Shown here one piece after another: positions 12,301-26,929 of a DNA stretch of 64,000 nucleotides; position 1 is the first letter of the stretch, and every line of letters starts with the position of its first letter. The DNA is taken from positions 5,473,510-5,537,509 of the forward strand of contig OZ038324.1 in assembly GCA_964035795.1 (NCBI GenBank). Reading direction: 5' to 3'. This stretch comes from Pterobdella sp. o SKG-2022. Taxonomy: Eukaryota > Annelida > Clitellata > Hirudinida > Piscicolidae. The position numbers and the translations under genes were made by a program. The notes below the pieces were generated by a model. The model made no database searches and was not told the origin of the DNA. It was given only the letters and a program-made list of their open reading frames with translations.

Positions 12301-15130
12301 CTATATTATATTCACAAAAAATTATATATTTTTTTGTTTTAATTCAGTTATAATAATAATAATAATAAATATTGTCATAAAAACGTCTTAAAGGAGTTTA
12401 AAAGTGTTGTTAAGTTGGAAGCCAAGTATCATGAAGTTGAAGGGGTCCGCAGGCAAGTCTCCTCTGCATTTGGCGTCCAATAAGGAGGTGAAGAAAAAGA
12501 GGATGATGAAGGGGTGATGATGATGATGCAGTGGATGTTATCAATGTGTTTTAAAACACTCACTTGCACACACAAACCCACACACACACAGATGGTGGAG
12601 TTCTTATTGCAGCAGGGATGTCAGATGGAGGAGAGGAATGAAGAGGGATTGACCCCTCTGTTGAGCTTCATCCTCCTTAATAACTACCAGGTATTGGAAC
12701 CATTCATAATATGATTATATTTTTGCACATGTCCCGGTGACTGGGGTTGACAGCGGTCAGTCTAGATTATTGATACTATTTATAGCAGCTCAATATGGTT
12801 AATTCATGGAAGCTCCATTAGCTTCTCTGTTTTTTATAATTTTTTTACCAAGTCTTCTAATTGAATCAATATTATACTTATGATATTTTCATTAATAGCG
12901 TTCATTATTATTGTTATTTTTATCATCGATATTATTCTATTTTGCTTTTTTCCAACAAGGTGTCAATACTGTTACTGACTCGAGGGGCTAATGTGCAAGC
13001 CAGGGACCACATGGACAATGGGGCCCTACATTTTGCCGTTTTGGTCCGTATCTACATTAATATTAACATTAATAGTAAAAGTTATTATTGTGTTTAGCAT
13101 AAGAGATATTTATCTATCTATTGATTCAAAATGACACTGATGTTGTGAACAGTCAGACAACGTGGACATGGTGAAGTTGGTGATCGTCTTCGGCTCGGAC
13201 TTGAACCTGTGCAACTCGGATTCGTTTTCACCCAGGCACCTCGCTGTCACCACAAAATTGGAAAACAGGCGAGTGCCAATATCTATCAACTTTTCTCTTA
13301 AAAGTTCTTCCAATGATGTTTCCAATAATAGGCAATAAGCAGAATAATATAGATGTAAATAATATATTTGATAATTTTATAAATATGATATTTAAAATAA
13401 TAATAAGTGCTTCCATATTATAATATATATTAGTTTAAACAATGATATTGCAATAAATACTATTACTACTACTACTAATACTACTACTACTATTAATAAT
13501 AATGCCAAATAAAAACGACAACGGCCACAGGGACAGAATCTTATACCACTTGAACGAGGCTGGAGCAACCAGATGTAGCCATGACAAGGTGTCATCATTA
13601 ACATTATCTTCACAATTATTATAACTGGTGTTGTAGTTCAAATGCATCCAACTTGACTCTTGCGCTTGCAAGCTGTTTTTCAACCACTTAATCATTATAG
13701 TTCAGTGGCAGGTGCTTTTGTCATTCGGTTCGACAAATGATCCTAAACATTATCCGCAAATTATTATTATTATTTTTATTATTATTGTTAGTATTATTAT
13801 TATGGAAGAAATATCTCGGCTACAGATAGGATGCAGTGATGGTTGTGTGTGGTCAGGCACATTCAATGGCAGCAAGGTGGAAAAGGATCTGTCGTCTTCC
13901 AATTCAAACTACAACATGCCTCCTTATGTTGGTTGGTTGCCGAGGTGTTGATGCTTGTGTTGTAATGATTAATCGTTGTTTTGACGCTGATATAATTTCT
14001 GATGATGTTTTTAATGAAAATAGCAAGATTGATGCTAAATTCAAATATTAATTTTTTATTTCCGTTATAATGGTACTATAAAACGATGAACAATGATTGT
14101 GCTCATTAGTATCATGATGCTGAGAATGATGACGATGGTGATAGTTACTTGAAGCTTTACACAATCCTTGCAGTCGAGGAATACAAGACGTTCAAATGTT
14201 GTTTTGATGCTGCCTTGGAGAGGATGCTGAAGGGATATGTGGAGGATAAGAAGACCAAAAAGAAGACTTCCAGATCTGGAGATCGGGTTGGTGGCTAGGG
14301 TTATGGTAGAGAAGTTTAATTTTTGAATAAGGAATAATGGATGAGTGAATAAGGTTGGAATGATTTATGGTAGACAAATGGTGAATGTGTAATAGGAGAT
14401 GTTTGAATGATAAACTGATGATGTGTGAAGGGTAGAAGAGGGATGGTGGCTGGTGGTGGTGGATGGATGGATGATAATCTTCAACAATTTTTCACGTCGA
14501 TTTATGAAAAAATTTTATTACATTTATTGAGAAAAACAACAGCTATAACTTTCGATAAGTTTAGCCTTATCATAAAAAATTAGTGAAAAAGTTTATTTAG
14601 TAACTATGGTTAAAAAGCAATTTAAACAAAGACTATAAGTATGGAAATTGGGTTATTAACTAATTTGAAAATTAATTTATTTTTCAATGCTTTCATTTCA
14701 ATGTTAACTTGTGGCTTCAATACAACTCAGGTGCTATGTCTGGATGGAGGGGGGATAAGAGGTCTCATTTCGATACAGGTTGGCGCCACCTTCTTCAACG
14801 TCGATTTAATTATTATTATTTAATTAACTTAATATTCCACTTTGACTTTATTTCACATTCTTTTCACTCTTATCCATTTCCTTTTCATCAATAGCTTTTT
14901 TGCGATCTTTTTTTAGTTTTTTTTCTATCCTTTTTATCTTCACCTCTTCCCGATCTTCCACTCTTGTAGATCTTGATGGCGTTAGAAGGAATCTCAGGCA
15001 AACCGATGCACGAGTTGTTTGATTGGATAGCTGGCACCTCCACTGGGGGCATCATCGCTGTTGGACTTTTGCAACGTTTGTGTGTGTGTTTGTGGGAATT
15101 ATAGGGCGTGAAACTAATTTGATAACACAC

Positions 15131-15215
<85 letters not shown>

Positions 15216-17976
15216 AACACACACCACACACAAACACAAAGGAAAAACTTTGAAATTCTTGTTGAACGCTTACTTCGCCCTCAAGAACACAGTGTTCAAA
15301 GGAAAGAGGCCCTATGATTCAGATGTTAGAAATAATGAAGTAATAGTTTCAGAATAAGGAAGTAAATTCTGTAATAGTAAAATAACAGTTTTAAAATAAT
15401 AATGACTATCACAAAAAATAACATTATCAAAAATAATAACAATAATAATTCCAAACATTAGTTTTTTTTAATAGCAAAAATAATATTTGACAATTGTTTG
15501 AAAAATGAATCTGGTGATCAGGTGCTGGAGAAGTTGATAAAGGAGTCTTATGGGGAGTACACCAAGATGTCTGACATCACTTCTCCCAAGTAAAACTTCC
15601 TTGTCTTGTTGCCATTTATCCCTCCTTCAACAACAAAATCAAACAACATTTGAACTATTGAAAAATATCAAACCACTACAAAATTTTAAATAATTATAAG
15701 ATATATAAAAAAACAATAACACATCATCACAACACACCACTACCATAAGGCCCCACACCACCACCACAACGCACCACACCATAAATTACCAATCTCGTAC
15801 TTGCCCCACTTCACAGATTGATGTTGTTTTCTACACTGGTAGACCGAATACCAGCCAAGTTGCAAATCTTCCGCAACTACTCCCACCCAGTAGGAAGCCA
15901 CGACAGCGTTCCATCCCCGTTCAAACAGTTCCCTCCCGTGCCCAAACCTGAAGGTGCTGTGAGGGGTAGGGTTTTTTGGAATACTGGTTGTGATGACGAT
16001 GATATTAATGAGGATAATAATTTAATAATGTTAAAAATAATATTTTAGTATGAGTATATTACATTTTAATAAAAACAAACATGTTGAGATTGTTTTAGTT
16101 ACTTGACGATTATTTCTTCTGCTATTGTCGGTCCGTATAGCTCAGAGGAAAAAAATTAGACTAATTAGCTAGAGTTATCGGATTCGATCCCGGGTGGCCC
16201 GACAATTAACACCTGTTCCACAAAGTGTTTTCGCTTCATTAAATTTGTAGAAAGCGATTTGATTTATATGCAAAAGCGCTTTATAAATACCGCATTAAAT
16301 ATATCGGGAAGGTTTGTTTAATATAATTAATGGATTAAATGCAGTGTTTAAAAAAATAAAAAAAATAATAAACGCCTTTGAAGCAAATTTTTTTGTGAAT
16401 TGTGCGCTATAAAAATCTTAATAAGAATAATATTTTTTTTTCCATAAATGTAGTGAAAAAAATTTTAATTATAATGATGATGCAAATATAATGATAATGG
16501 TTATAATATTCACATATAATAAAGTAATAATAATGGTCACTGTTATTAATTACGACATCAGAGCAGTATGTGTGGCAGGCGGTCAGAGCTACGGGGGCTG
16601 CTCCCACCTTTTTCCGGTCCTTCGGCAGGCAAGTTTGAATAATTAATATTATAATGAAACAATAAAAAAGATAATAATAAAAATAAAAAATAGCAACAAT
16701 AATTAAAAAAAAACATTAAAACAACAATAACTACAATAATAGTAAAAATAATAATCTCAGATATTTGGATGGAGGCCTGATGTCCAACAATCCAACCCTC
16801 GACTGCCTTACTGAAATTACCAACTATAATGAGTCACTCATTACACATGTCAATAAGAATATTAATAAGTTCATTATTATTATTTATGTTATTATTAGTA
16901 TTCTCATTATAATTCATGTTATTTTTATTGTTATTGTTATATTCCCCCATAGGACCCCAACATCAACCCCCCACCCATCCATGTGGTAGTCTCCATCGGC
17001 ACAGGTCAAACACCTATCAGGTAACACCATCCATCTTCATACCACCACTTACTCCTAACGTCAATTCAACCTCCCGTCATTCTTCCGTCTTCATCTCAAC
17101 CTTCTTTTTAGTTAATTTTTTCAAATCTTTTTTCCTCCATCATTTTATCTTAATTTTCATTTATTCTTTTTTCTTCTTTTTCTTTCTTTTTTTTCTCTAC
17201 CTTTTCTTCTTCTTTTTTCTCTTCCTCCTCATCTTCCTCCTTTTCTTATAACAGGTTCATGGAGGAGTGCGACATCTACCGACCAGGAGCCATCTGGGAT
17301 GTGTCGAAGGTTATCACTGGAGCTAAGAATCTGGGAGAAATCATGTTCTATCAGGTAATTCAATAATGATGATAGTAATAATAATAAAAACAATAATAGT
17401 AATAATAAAAATTTTTTTAATGATATTATTATAAAAGTTTTTATATTTTTGCCACCATCTTTTCATTCTCACAGGCAACAAATAGTGATGGCACTGCGGT
17501 CTTTAGATCTTCTGGCTGGTGCAACTCTATCAAAGCTCCTTACTTCCGGTTGAAAAATAAAAAAAACAAAATTACTTTAGTTGCGTTTGTTATTTTTATT
17601 ATTATTTTGCAGATTCAATCCTCCCCTCGAAAACTTTGTGCCTCTTGACGCCATGGACGATGAAGTAGATATATTTATTTACCTACCTTCACTCTATCAT
17701 TTCATCACTCACCTCTCTTCACTCTATCATGTCATCATTCACTAAATACAGCTTTGTTCTTCATTTACCTCCCTTCATTCATTTCACTCATTTATTCATT
17801 TCCATATTCATCAATTCAATGCTCTACTCATCTCGCACCACCCTTGCACCATCCATCCCACATTACCTATCCTTCATCACCCACACCAGGTGTTGGTGAA
17901 CATGATGTGGGAAGTGCAATGTTACTTGCAGACCTGCCACGAACAGCTTGTGCAACTTGTTCAACTTCTCCACTGA
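9370..17976 (+). CDS. PLA2G6: calcium-independent phospholipase A2 beta (iPLA2, group VI), complete
   Basis: Hydrolyses the sn-2 acyl chain of phospholipids. Twenty-eight exons join in phase to 826 codons; human PLA2G6 is 806: 9370-9467, 9565-9666, 9878-9938, 10061-10145, 10378-10453, 10578-10761, 10970-11018, 11197-11260, 11859-11933, 12397-12487, 12592-12690, 12960-13043, 13153-13268, 13531-13588, 13826-13944, 14145-14286, 14731-14778, 14970-15075, 15242-15324, 15522-15589, 15817-15953, 16562-16628, 16761-16848, 16953-17020, 17255-17354, 17475-17548, 17613-17664, 17890-17976. Ankyrin repeats span about residues 125-400 (ESALHVACRYNKPDNVEML, SPLHLASNKEMVEFLLQQG). The patatin domain follows: oxyanion loop LDGGGIRGLISIQ, nucleophile GTSTGG (Ser about 541) and DGG (Asp about 674). 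Their 133-residue spacing equals that of the human catalytic pair. The C-terminus is VLVNMMWEVQCYL. Exons 15-16 (linker) are the least conserved. Two introns use GC donors. Confidence 0.93.
11608..11688 (-). mobile_element. tRNA-derived SINE head fragment (intron of PLA2G6)
   Basis: Minus-strand head only: AGCTCAGCTGGCAGAGAATT, then CCGCGTTCGATCCCGTGCGG and GACAAT. The body and tail are missing, so this is a truncated or decayed copy. Confidence 0.6.
15130..15240. repeat. (CA)n microsatellite next to PLA2G6 exon 19
   Basis: A pure AC run of about 80 bp (15132-15210), then imperfect CA sequence leading directly to the 3' splice site AAAG at 15241. Exon 19 starts at 15242. The repeat takes the position of the usual pyrimidine tract. 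Confidence 0.9.
16137..16300 (+). mobile_element. tRNA-derived SINE, copy in PLA2G6 intron
   Basis: Plus-strand copy: CGGTCCGTATAGCTCAGAGG, B box GATTCGATCCCGGGTGGCC, body ACACCTGTTCCACAAAGTG and CATTAAATTTGTAG, tail AAGCGCTTTATAAATACCGC. Apart from a damaged D-loop region it is one of the best preserved copies. Confidence 0.85.
16373..16430 (+). mobile_element. short retroposon tail fragment
   Basis: GCCTTTGAAGCAAATTTTTT...GAATTGTGCGCTATAAAAAT followed by CTTAATAAGAATAAT. The same arrangement recurs at 52982-53042. It looks like the 3' end of a SINE or LINE whose tail runs into an AAT-type repeat. Confidence 0.5.
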
Positions 17977-20900
17977 CTTTTCACTTTCTCACCAAACTCC
18001 ACATTCTAAACTGACTCAACCCAATTTTTTAACTTTCAAGGTTCATTTCCACTTCGATCTGCCATGTTCACCTCAATCTGACTTTTGTTAGTTTTTCGAT
18101 GAATTTTTATTGCATAACTTTTTTTAAGTTTTAGTGCTTAAGTTGAGTTTCCATAAATGTTTATTGAATTCATTTTTTCTTTCGTTCTATTTTTAAATGG
18201 TTAGTGAATATTATTTATTTTTACATGTTATATTTCTACATTATCATCTATACTTTTCATCATCATCATCTCTCTTTACCACCCAGTTCACAAACCCTAT
18301 TATACCTAGATGTCCCTCAATATAAACATTAGCCTGATATAAGCATTGAAATGATTTTTATATATAAAAATGAAAAAATCATAATATAGTGATTTTCATA
18401 TAGTAATAATAATAAAAATAATAATATTTTGATTTTTTAATAATACTGATAATAATACACATCATCATCACCATAACTATCATCAACATTATCCACTTAG
18501 CATCTTAAACACATTCTAGACCTTTTGGCATTTATATTATTATTGCTATTATTTTATAATTCATATTATTTCCATTTACATTTTTCATCTGTTGCATGGT
18601 ATCATCGTATTGCGTCCGTTTTCATGGTAGCATGGGTTGTAATGTGGGGACTAATGATGTTTTCGATTTATTCAAATCGTTATAGAAGCTTTCATAATGA
18701 ATGATGAATGATAGAAATAACAACAATAATAATAGTAATAATAATAAAAATGAGATAGGTTAATAAGCAATATGTTTTTGTAACGATGATGATGATGTTG
18801 ATAATGCTGGTTATGACAGTACAAATGATGATGATGTTGATAATGCTGGTTATGACAGTACAGATGATGATGATGATGGTGGTGGTGGTGAGAATGATGA
18901 TGATGGTGGTGGTGGTGAGAATGATGATGATGATGGTGATGATAATGATGATGAATGATTCCGGTTAACATCTTACAGTGTTCCATTTTTGAAAGCGTCG
19001 CTATAAGTGTTTTTTTTTTTGGGATTTTTGAATAATTTATATTCGTTATTAAGTCTTACTAATATTTATTCTTATAGCTATTTTTTTTGCTTTATGCTCG
19101 CTTTGAAGCAGCTTATAGAGTTCAGTTAATGTAATAATATCAATAAAAAATAGTTTTATCAATAAAATAAAATAAGATTATCAACAATAAAAAAAAATAA
19201 TAAAAATGGTAGTAACAATAAATATATAAATAAAAAAAAAAAAATAATTAAAATTAATTATTGTTTTATTCGTTTTACGATTTCATGATTTGTATATCAG
19301 AAGACAAAAGGAATAATCTGTATAAAGAATTAAGTATAACGAAGGAAAAAATAAGGTTAGGACGGAGTAATATAAATAAAAAAATAATAAAAGTATAAAA
19401 ATAATTATAATATAATAATGATAATGAAATACTAGTTTACTGTTCACGAATAATATTTTTGATGGAATTGATATTTTCGACCAATAAACAGTGAATGCAC
19501 TTGATTTCCAGCCAATAATAAACAATAATTCATAAAATTGGAACAAAATATTCATTGCTGTAAATAAATATATCTCATTTGTTTTAGTCAGCATCTTCCT
19601 GTCTTCCAAGGGGTCACTGACTTCTCCATGACCTTCATGTATGCAAGTTAACCCCCAGTAGCCTCGATTTGGTGCCTTCAACTACTAACTTGAATCTACA
19701 AAAAAGTTTTTTCATCATGCTTTTCTAAGATTACTTTGGCAGTTCTCTTTTTTTTCCACCAATTTTAAAATTTTTACCTGCTCAACACAATCATCATCCC
19801 TCCTCCTCGCAATGTGGCCCAACCAGACCAAACTTTTGGTCTGATAATTACATCATCCAAACTCAGTTCATTTATCAACTCTTATTTACTCAGTTCGTTT
19901 ATCAACTCTTATTTACTGAGCTCATAAGCCAGCTGAACTCCACACACCATTTGGAGTATCCGTTTTTTTGCTCTTCAAGATATCCACTCCAACTGATTCC
20001 TCCGTTGCTGTAGGTTATGGGTATTTAACAATATAAACTATCAGGGTTGTTATCTTCAAACACAATTTTTTTTATTCATTTTAAATTTATTTCTCGTATC
20101 GTTGAAAGAAATGAGAGTTAAAAGTTTTAAAATATATCTAAATTGATATTTTTTTTGGTCACTGTGATTTTTAGCATTCTGCTTTTGAGCAGCACTCGTT
20201 TCATGCTTCTTGGTAGTCCTTGTGAGTCATCAAACAAGTGTGAATTCTAATTGTAGCGGTCCAATTAAATGATAATAGCTTTTCAAAGTTTTTTTACATT
20301 GTAAATGAATTTCATAAAATGGATTTTAAGTTATGATAGGTAATTAATTCTTCATAACTGAACAACACAAATTCATTCAAACTGACATTATCAAGTGAAA
20401 CATCAAAACTTCGTGCTGTTTAGCTAATAAAGCTGATTCATTGGAACTTTTATACCAGACTAATTCAACTATTTATTATAATAGGTTTCCAAAAACACAT
20501 TTTGAAAAACAAGATATAACTCAGCGGGAAAAACTTGCTAAGTTCACGCTACTGTAACTTTGTTATGATATTGTATCGCATTTCATGTAGTTCTCTGAAT
20601 GAAAAAATGCGACATCTGTGTGGAAAGGTCTATGAAAAGTTTATAAATTAAAGTGATTTTAAGATTATTTGTTGAAAAACCTAAAAAAAAATTTTAAATC
20701 TATTCTTACAAGACGAGAAGGCTTAAGGGAATGAACTTGAAGAGTTTCTAAGACACCGCATTTGCGTGCATCTGTTAGCCTCACCATAACTACCATGTCT
20801 CATTTGTTTTATCTATATATTAAATCTTGTATTTTTTATATATTTCTTTTCATCTATTCATAGTTATTTATTTTTACCACTAGTTCTCTTGACGTCAAAG

Positions 20901-23900
20901 CAATCAGACATGTAGAGGTTATCATGGCTGACTCGCACTGGTTGTGCTTAGCCCAGCAGAAGAATGTTGTGCTTGCTTATCATACACTGAGTTTTTCAGT
21001 TTGAGGGTTGTTTATACTGTTGTACACATTATTACTCATAATTATAAGGTATGATGAACGAAAACTGATAAGTCCAAATAAAATTGGAAAAGTGGTCAGT
21101 CTTCTTCGAGTCACTAAAGAGTTGAGTAGAAACCAAACGAGCTGGGAGCTTTCGATTTAATGCTTCAATAAAGTGTTGCAGGATTTGCTCTTGAAGGAAT
21201 AATAGATTTGCTCTTATTTTTTTATAGTACTTTTAAGGGCACTGACACTAACAGTGCCCACACCCATTTATACTCAATTCTAAGAATTTCATCCCATGTG
21301 GAAGGGAAAATCAAAACCTGTAAAGAAGTTTTTGTCGAAGACTTAATTATTTAGAAAATTTTAAAGTGTATTCAATGTACCTTGAAAACTATATTTAGTT
21401 AATTTTACTTTACAAAAAAAATTTCTTTAAAAAACTTCAATCCGAACCAATTCTCTAAAAACCCCATTCTTCAAACAACTCCACGCAATATCACTTTTTA
21501 GAACCGTTTTTGCAAATCGCCTTTTTCAGTTTGCTCCAAAACACGCCTTTTTTTTTAATCGCGCATGTCTGCCGAACTAATGGTCGAAAAGTGAAAATTT
21601 TTTCACCGAAACTCTTCTTTTTGAATGCACTTTTCATGAAAGTAACATTTTCCAACTTTTAACAACTTTTATTTTGGCGAAAAACCTCAAAAAGATAGTA
21701 TAATTAAAGAAGTTCCAGGCTGCCAAAAGCTGTTCTATATGGACCAATCATAGGCTTTAAAAAATGTTAGTTTTTTTTTCTTGAAAATATTCATGTACCA
21801 TAATGTTTAAATATTCATGGATTGTACAAAAAGCTTTGTTAGTTGATAATGTTAGTTTTTTTTTCAAAAAACTTATAAAAATAATTATTTCAGTACTTTG
21901 ACAATTTTTTTGGAGTTCTATGATTGGTTCATAAACTATAGGCTCGCTATTCAATACTTTTGCCTGATCGCGAACTGCCTGTCCTCTATGAGGACGTTCA
22001 AATTAAATCTTGCTGCACCACCCAAATTTTTGAACCTTTAAAATTATTTTTTTGAGTTTTGATAAAACACATAACTCAAAATAATATCTTTGACACCAGG
22101 ATTCATCGTAACAGAACCTCGATATTTTTTCTGGATGTTTCTTTTTAAAAATATGATGTTGAAATATGGAAAGACAAAAACAGAGAAAATATTTTAAAAA
22201 ATACTGATCCTCGAGAAAATATTTTGTAAGAATGCTTTTAAAAATTTGTACATGAAATAAAAATTCCGTACCAGTGCTTCCTCTTCCGCATAACTAAACT
22301 CTAAATAAGTCTGCTCTCGTCTCAAAACACAAGTATAATTGGGAAGGGTCTTTCGATGTATTATTATAATTGCCGTTAAGAATGAATTTATTTGATAACT
22401 TTTTTATTCAGAAGTACAATTAAAACCAAGATTAAGATGCTTTCAAATAGAAAGAATCAATATGCATCGATGGATTGGTCTGTGAGGAGATATAAAAAAA
22501 ATGAAATTATAATAAAAAAAAATTATATTAAATTTATAATAAAAATGATAAAAAATAAACTTAAATACAACTAAATAAAATTAAAATAGAAAAAGAATTA
22601 ACTGAATTGAATTTATGGTATGAATATTGGAACTTAAAACAATGAATATTTTAAAATTGTTATTGAATCATAAATAAGATAAAGTTTATTCGAACATTTA
22701 TTCAACCAAAAATAACAACATAAAAATAATGGAAATGCTTTTCCTTCTCGGGTAAAGACGACCACAATTTAAATCTTGATTTAATGTTTTATGATAAGAC
22801 TATACTTATCGAAAATTACAGCTTTTCTTTTAAATAAATGTATGAATCCTCAATTGATGTTTTTAAAGTTTAATTGATATGCAAAACATACATAAGATGT
22901 CTCTGAAAAATTAATAATAATTATCCTTGCTAATTTATGATGATTTTTTCAAGCCAAAGTAAAATAAAGAGATTTTTTGAACACCAATAGTTTTATTACA
23001 TTTGGAAAACAATACTAATAATAATAATAATAACAGAAATAACAAAAAAATTTTAATTGGGAAAATAAAACTTTTAACTAACAAAAACATAAGCAATATT
23101 GCTAAGATTAACAAAACTGAAGAAGTGATAATATAAACAAAAAACACTGAAGTGAAAAGAATAATAAGAACAAATAATCAGAATAATAAAAAAATGCTAA
23201 TTTAAAGATAATAACGATAATAATAATAATAAAAATCTTTATTATGATGCATAATGAGAGATGGTTTCGATAAGGATTTCAAGTGGCCCTCTTATGTTGC
23301 TCTATTTATAACTCGGGCATAATAAAAACAAAAATAATAAAAATAATAATAAAAAATAAAATAAGAATAACAACTCGAATCCATATAATAAAAAAAAACG
23401 AAAAAAATTATAAAAGTTCAAATGAGGTTGAATATAGGGTTAAAAATGTGAAGGGAAAGTAAAATTGCAACATGAACAACTATGAAACCTATGAAACCTG
23501 CAAGATAGATATTTTTTATCATTTGAATAGTCTTCTTGCTTTTGGAAGATTTACAATGATAATGCTGATATAAGTAAAAGCGATAATAATAACAATAATA
23601 ATTATAATAAAAATAATAATTAGAATAACAATAATAAATATTATTATTGTTATTATTCCAGATGCATATCTTAAAGTGAGATTACCAATCTTGAATCTTG
23701 TTATTATCTGTTGCTGACCTTTTTCTTGTTGATTCCATTATAACTTTTTTCTGTGTTATTTTTTCTATTCTTATTATTTTATTTTGACAAAAGACTTGAA
23801 CTTGAAGTATATTTCAGAACTCTCAACAAAAACAAAAAAAACATAATAAATAAAAGACTAACAGAAATAATGATCCAAAAAATATGCCAATGATTAAACT

Positions 23901-24080
23901 TAGATATTTTTCAAAATTCATGTAATATAATAAGAAGGGACTTTTTCAAAATAACTAACTCAACTTCAGAATTAAATCTTCAAGCAAATAAAACACTCAA
24001 AAGCAATTTTTGGAAATGATACGAAGGAAAACGTGTTATTTAATGGAAATGTTCTCAATATCAAGTAATACTAAGTTTAC
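17977..24080. other. intergenic AT-rich DNA, no gene seen
   Basis: This span contains short ATT/AAT/GAT runs and two small tandem duplications. One is a roughly 39-bp unit repeated twice at about 18786-18863, containing GATAATGCTGGTTATGACAG. The other is a 30-bp unit at about 19861-19918, containing TTTATCAACTCTTATTTACT. No conserved reading frame with splice sites was found. Long T-rich and A-rich stretches dominate 20-24 kb. The first part may be the PLA2G6 3' UTR. Confidence 0.6.
19777..19860 (-). mobile_element. possible LINE C-terminal relic
   Basis: Minus-strand translation gives TKSLVWLGHIARRRDDDCVE, resembling the R-x-W-x-GHV-x-R block downstream of reverse transcriptase in invertebrate LINEs (compare the clearer copy at 5623). 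Only this short block is recognisable. Confidence 0.35.
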
Positions 24081-24126
24081 GTTATGAAAATAACGACCAC
24101 GATGACGACGACCACGACGACCACGA

Positions 24127-25259
<1,133 letters not shown>

Positions 25260-26421
25260 ATGGTTTTATAAATTTAAACCTCAATTAATGTTTGTTTTTA
25301 ACAAACGAAACGTAATAAAAATTCAATAAGAATTTTTGAAATGAAATTAGAATAAAAAAAAATCAATTGTTAATATTTTTGATGAGTCAGCATTTAAGTA
25401 TTTTATTTTGCTATTCAATATTATTTTGATTGTTATTTTTATTCATATTATTTCAAGACAATTGCAATGGATATCAAATAAACGCATGTAATAGGGGGAA
25501 TACAAGATAATAAAAATAAAAATAAAAAAAAAATAAAAGAAAAAAAATAATAAAGAAATGATATGAAATATCAAAATAAATAATAAAAAAAAGTAATCAA
25601 GTAATTTTAAAGATAAAAGATTCTATACTTGAAAAAAATTTTAAACATAGAATAATAACAGTGAAAAACAAAAAGTAAAATAATAATAATAATGAAAACG
25701 AAAATAAAGATAAGAAATTAATAGATTTAATAAGAAAAAATCTCGATAAAAATAAAAATCATAATAATGATAGTAACACCAATCACAACTGACCACAACA
25801 CTAAGCAAAAAAACAAGATGGAAAGGACAAAGAATGTTTTATGGGAGATGAAAACAGCAAGCCTAACATATTGAAGTTGTCTCCGAATATTGATCCATAA
25901 GCTTTCAGCTTCATCTCAAAGTTTATTCCATCATCATTATTATTATTGTAATTAATTTATTCAAATAATATATAAAAAAGATACATAATCTGTCTCTAAA
26001 AAGTTATTGTTATTATTGTTGTTATTCTTACTACTGTTATTATCACTATTTTTATTATTTTTATTATCAGCAAACTTATTGCTTATGCAATCATATTATT
26101 TTTGTATCCATGCTTTTCCTTAAACGCCATATTGCTTTTTTGTTTCTTTTTCCCATCACCTTTTCACACTTTTCTCTGAGTTATGCTTCAACACCAGAAT
26201 CATTGCTCACACTCATTGCCATCTTTTTTATCGGCATGACTTCCATTTTGTTTTTTTATATTTTTTTTTAACATTCAATTTTGTATCATTGGAATAAATA
26301 GCTTTGTGAGACGACATAACTACAGCCTGGCAACATATCACATCTGACAGTCCTCTTATTAATTCTTTTGCCATTTTTTTCATTTTTTCTTTCATTATTA
26401 TTATTGTTCTCATTCATTCTT

Positions 26422-26513
<92 letters not shown>

Positions 26514-26929
26514 GTTATTATTATTGTTATTATTATTATTGTTATTATTATTATTGTTATTATTATTATTGTTATTATTATTATTATTATTATCTTTAAT
26601 TTGACTCAATTTATATATCCTTCAATATCTTTTAGTATCAAAATATTTTTCATTATTTTTATTTTTAATAAATTCACCTTTTATTATTTTTATTATTTTA
26701 TTTACTTAATTTTTTTTCCGATGTTATAAATAAATCATCCTTATAAACAGTAGTAGCAACAAAATTAGAATGATAATATCAACAATTAATTTTATTTTTT
26801 CCAACTTTCAGTTTCATTCCTCGCATACCAAAAACCTCTTTATTTTTTAAAATTATCCTTTCTTCACATCAATTCCCCTTCAACATCATTATAGCTTCTC
26901 TATTATTTTCATTTCAGTGCAGTTTCAGA
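25260..26929. other. AT-rich intergenic DNA with (ATT)n array
   Basis: Apart from an ATT array at about 26394-26593 no gene is seen. Within the array a GTT unit replaces ATT at regular 15-bp steps (about 26513-26575), forming a short higher-order repeat. The array's frames are poly-Asn or poly-Leu. The right end, about 26600-26929, may include 3' UTR of the minus-strand receptor gene. Confidence 0.7.

Noticed and set aside
18672..18986. His-rich frame of 104 codons
   Set aside because: Translation of GAT/GTG repeats and a twice-repeated 39-bp unit; no conserved protein.
26286..26609. Poly-Asn and poly-Leu frames
   Set aside because: Direct translation of an ATT repeat; flanking residues show no conserved pattern.
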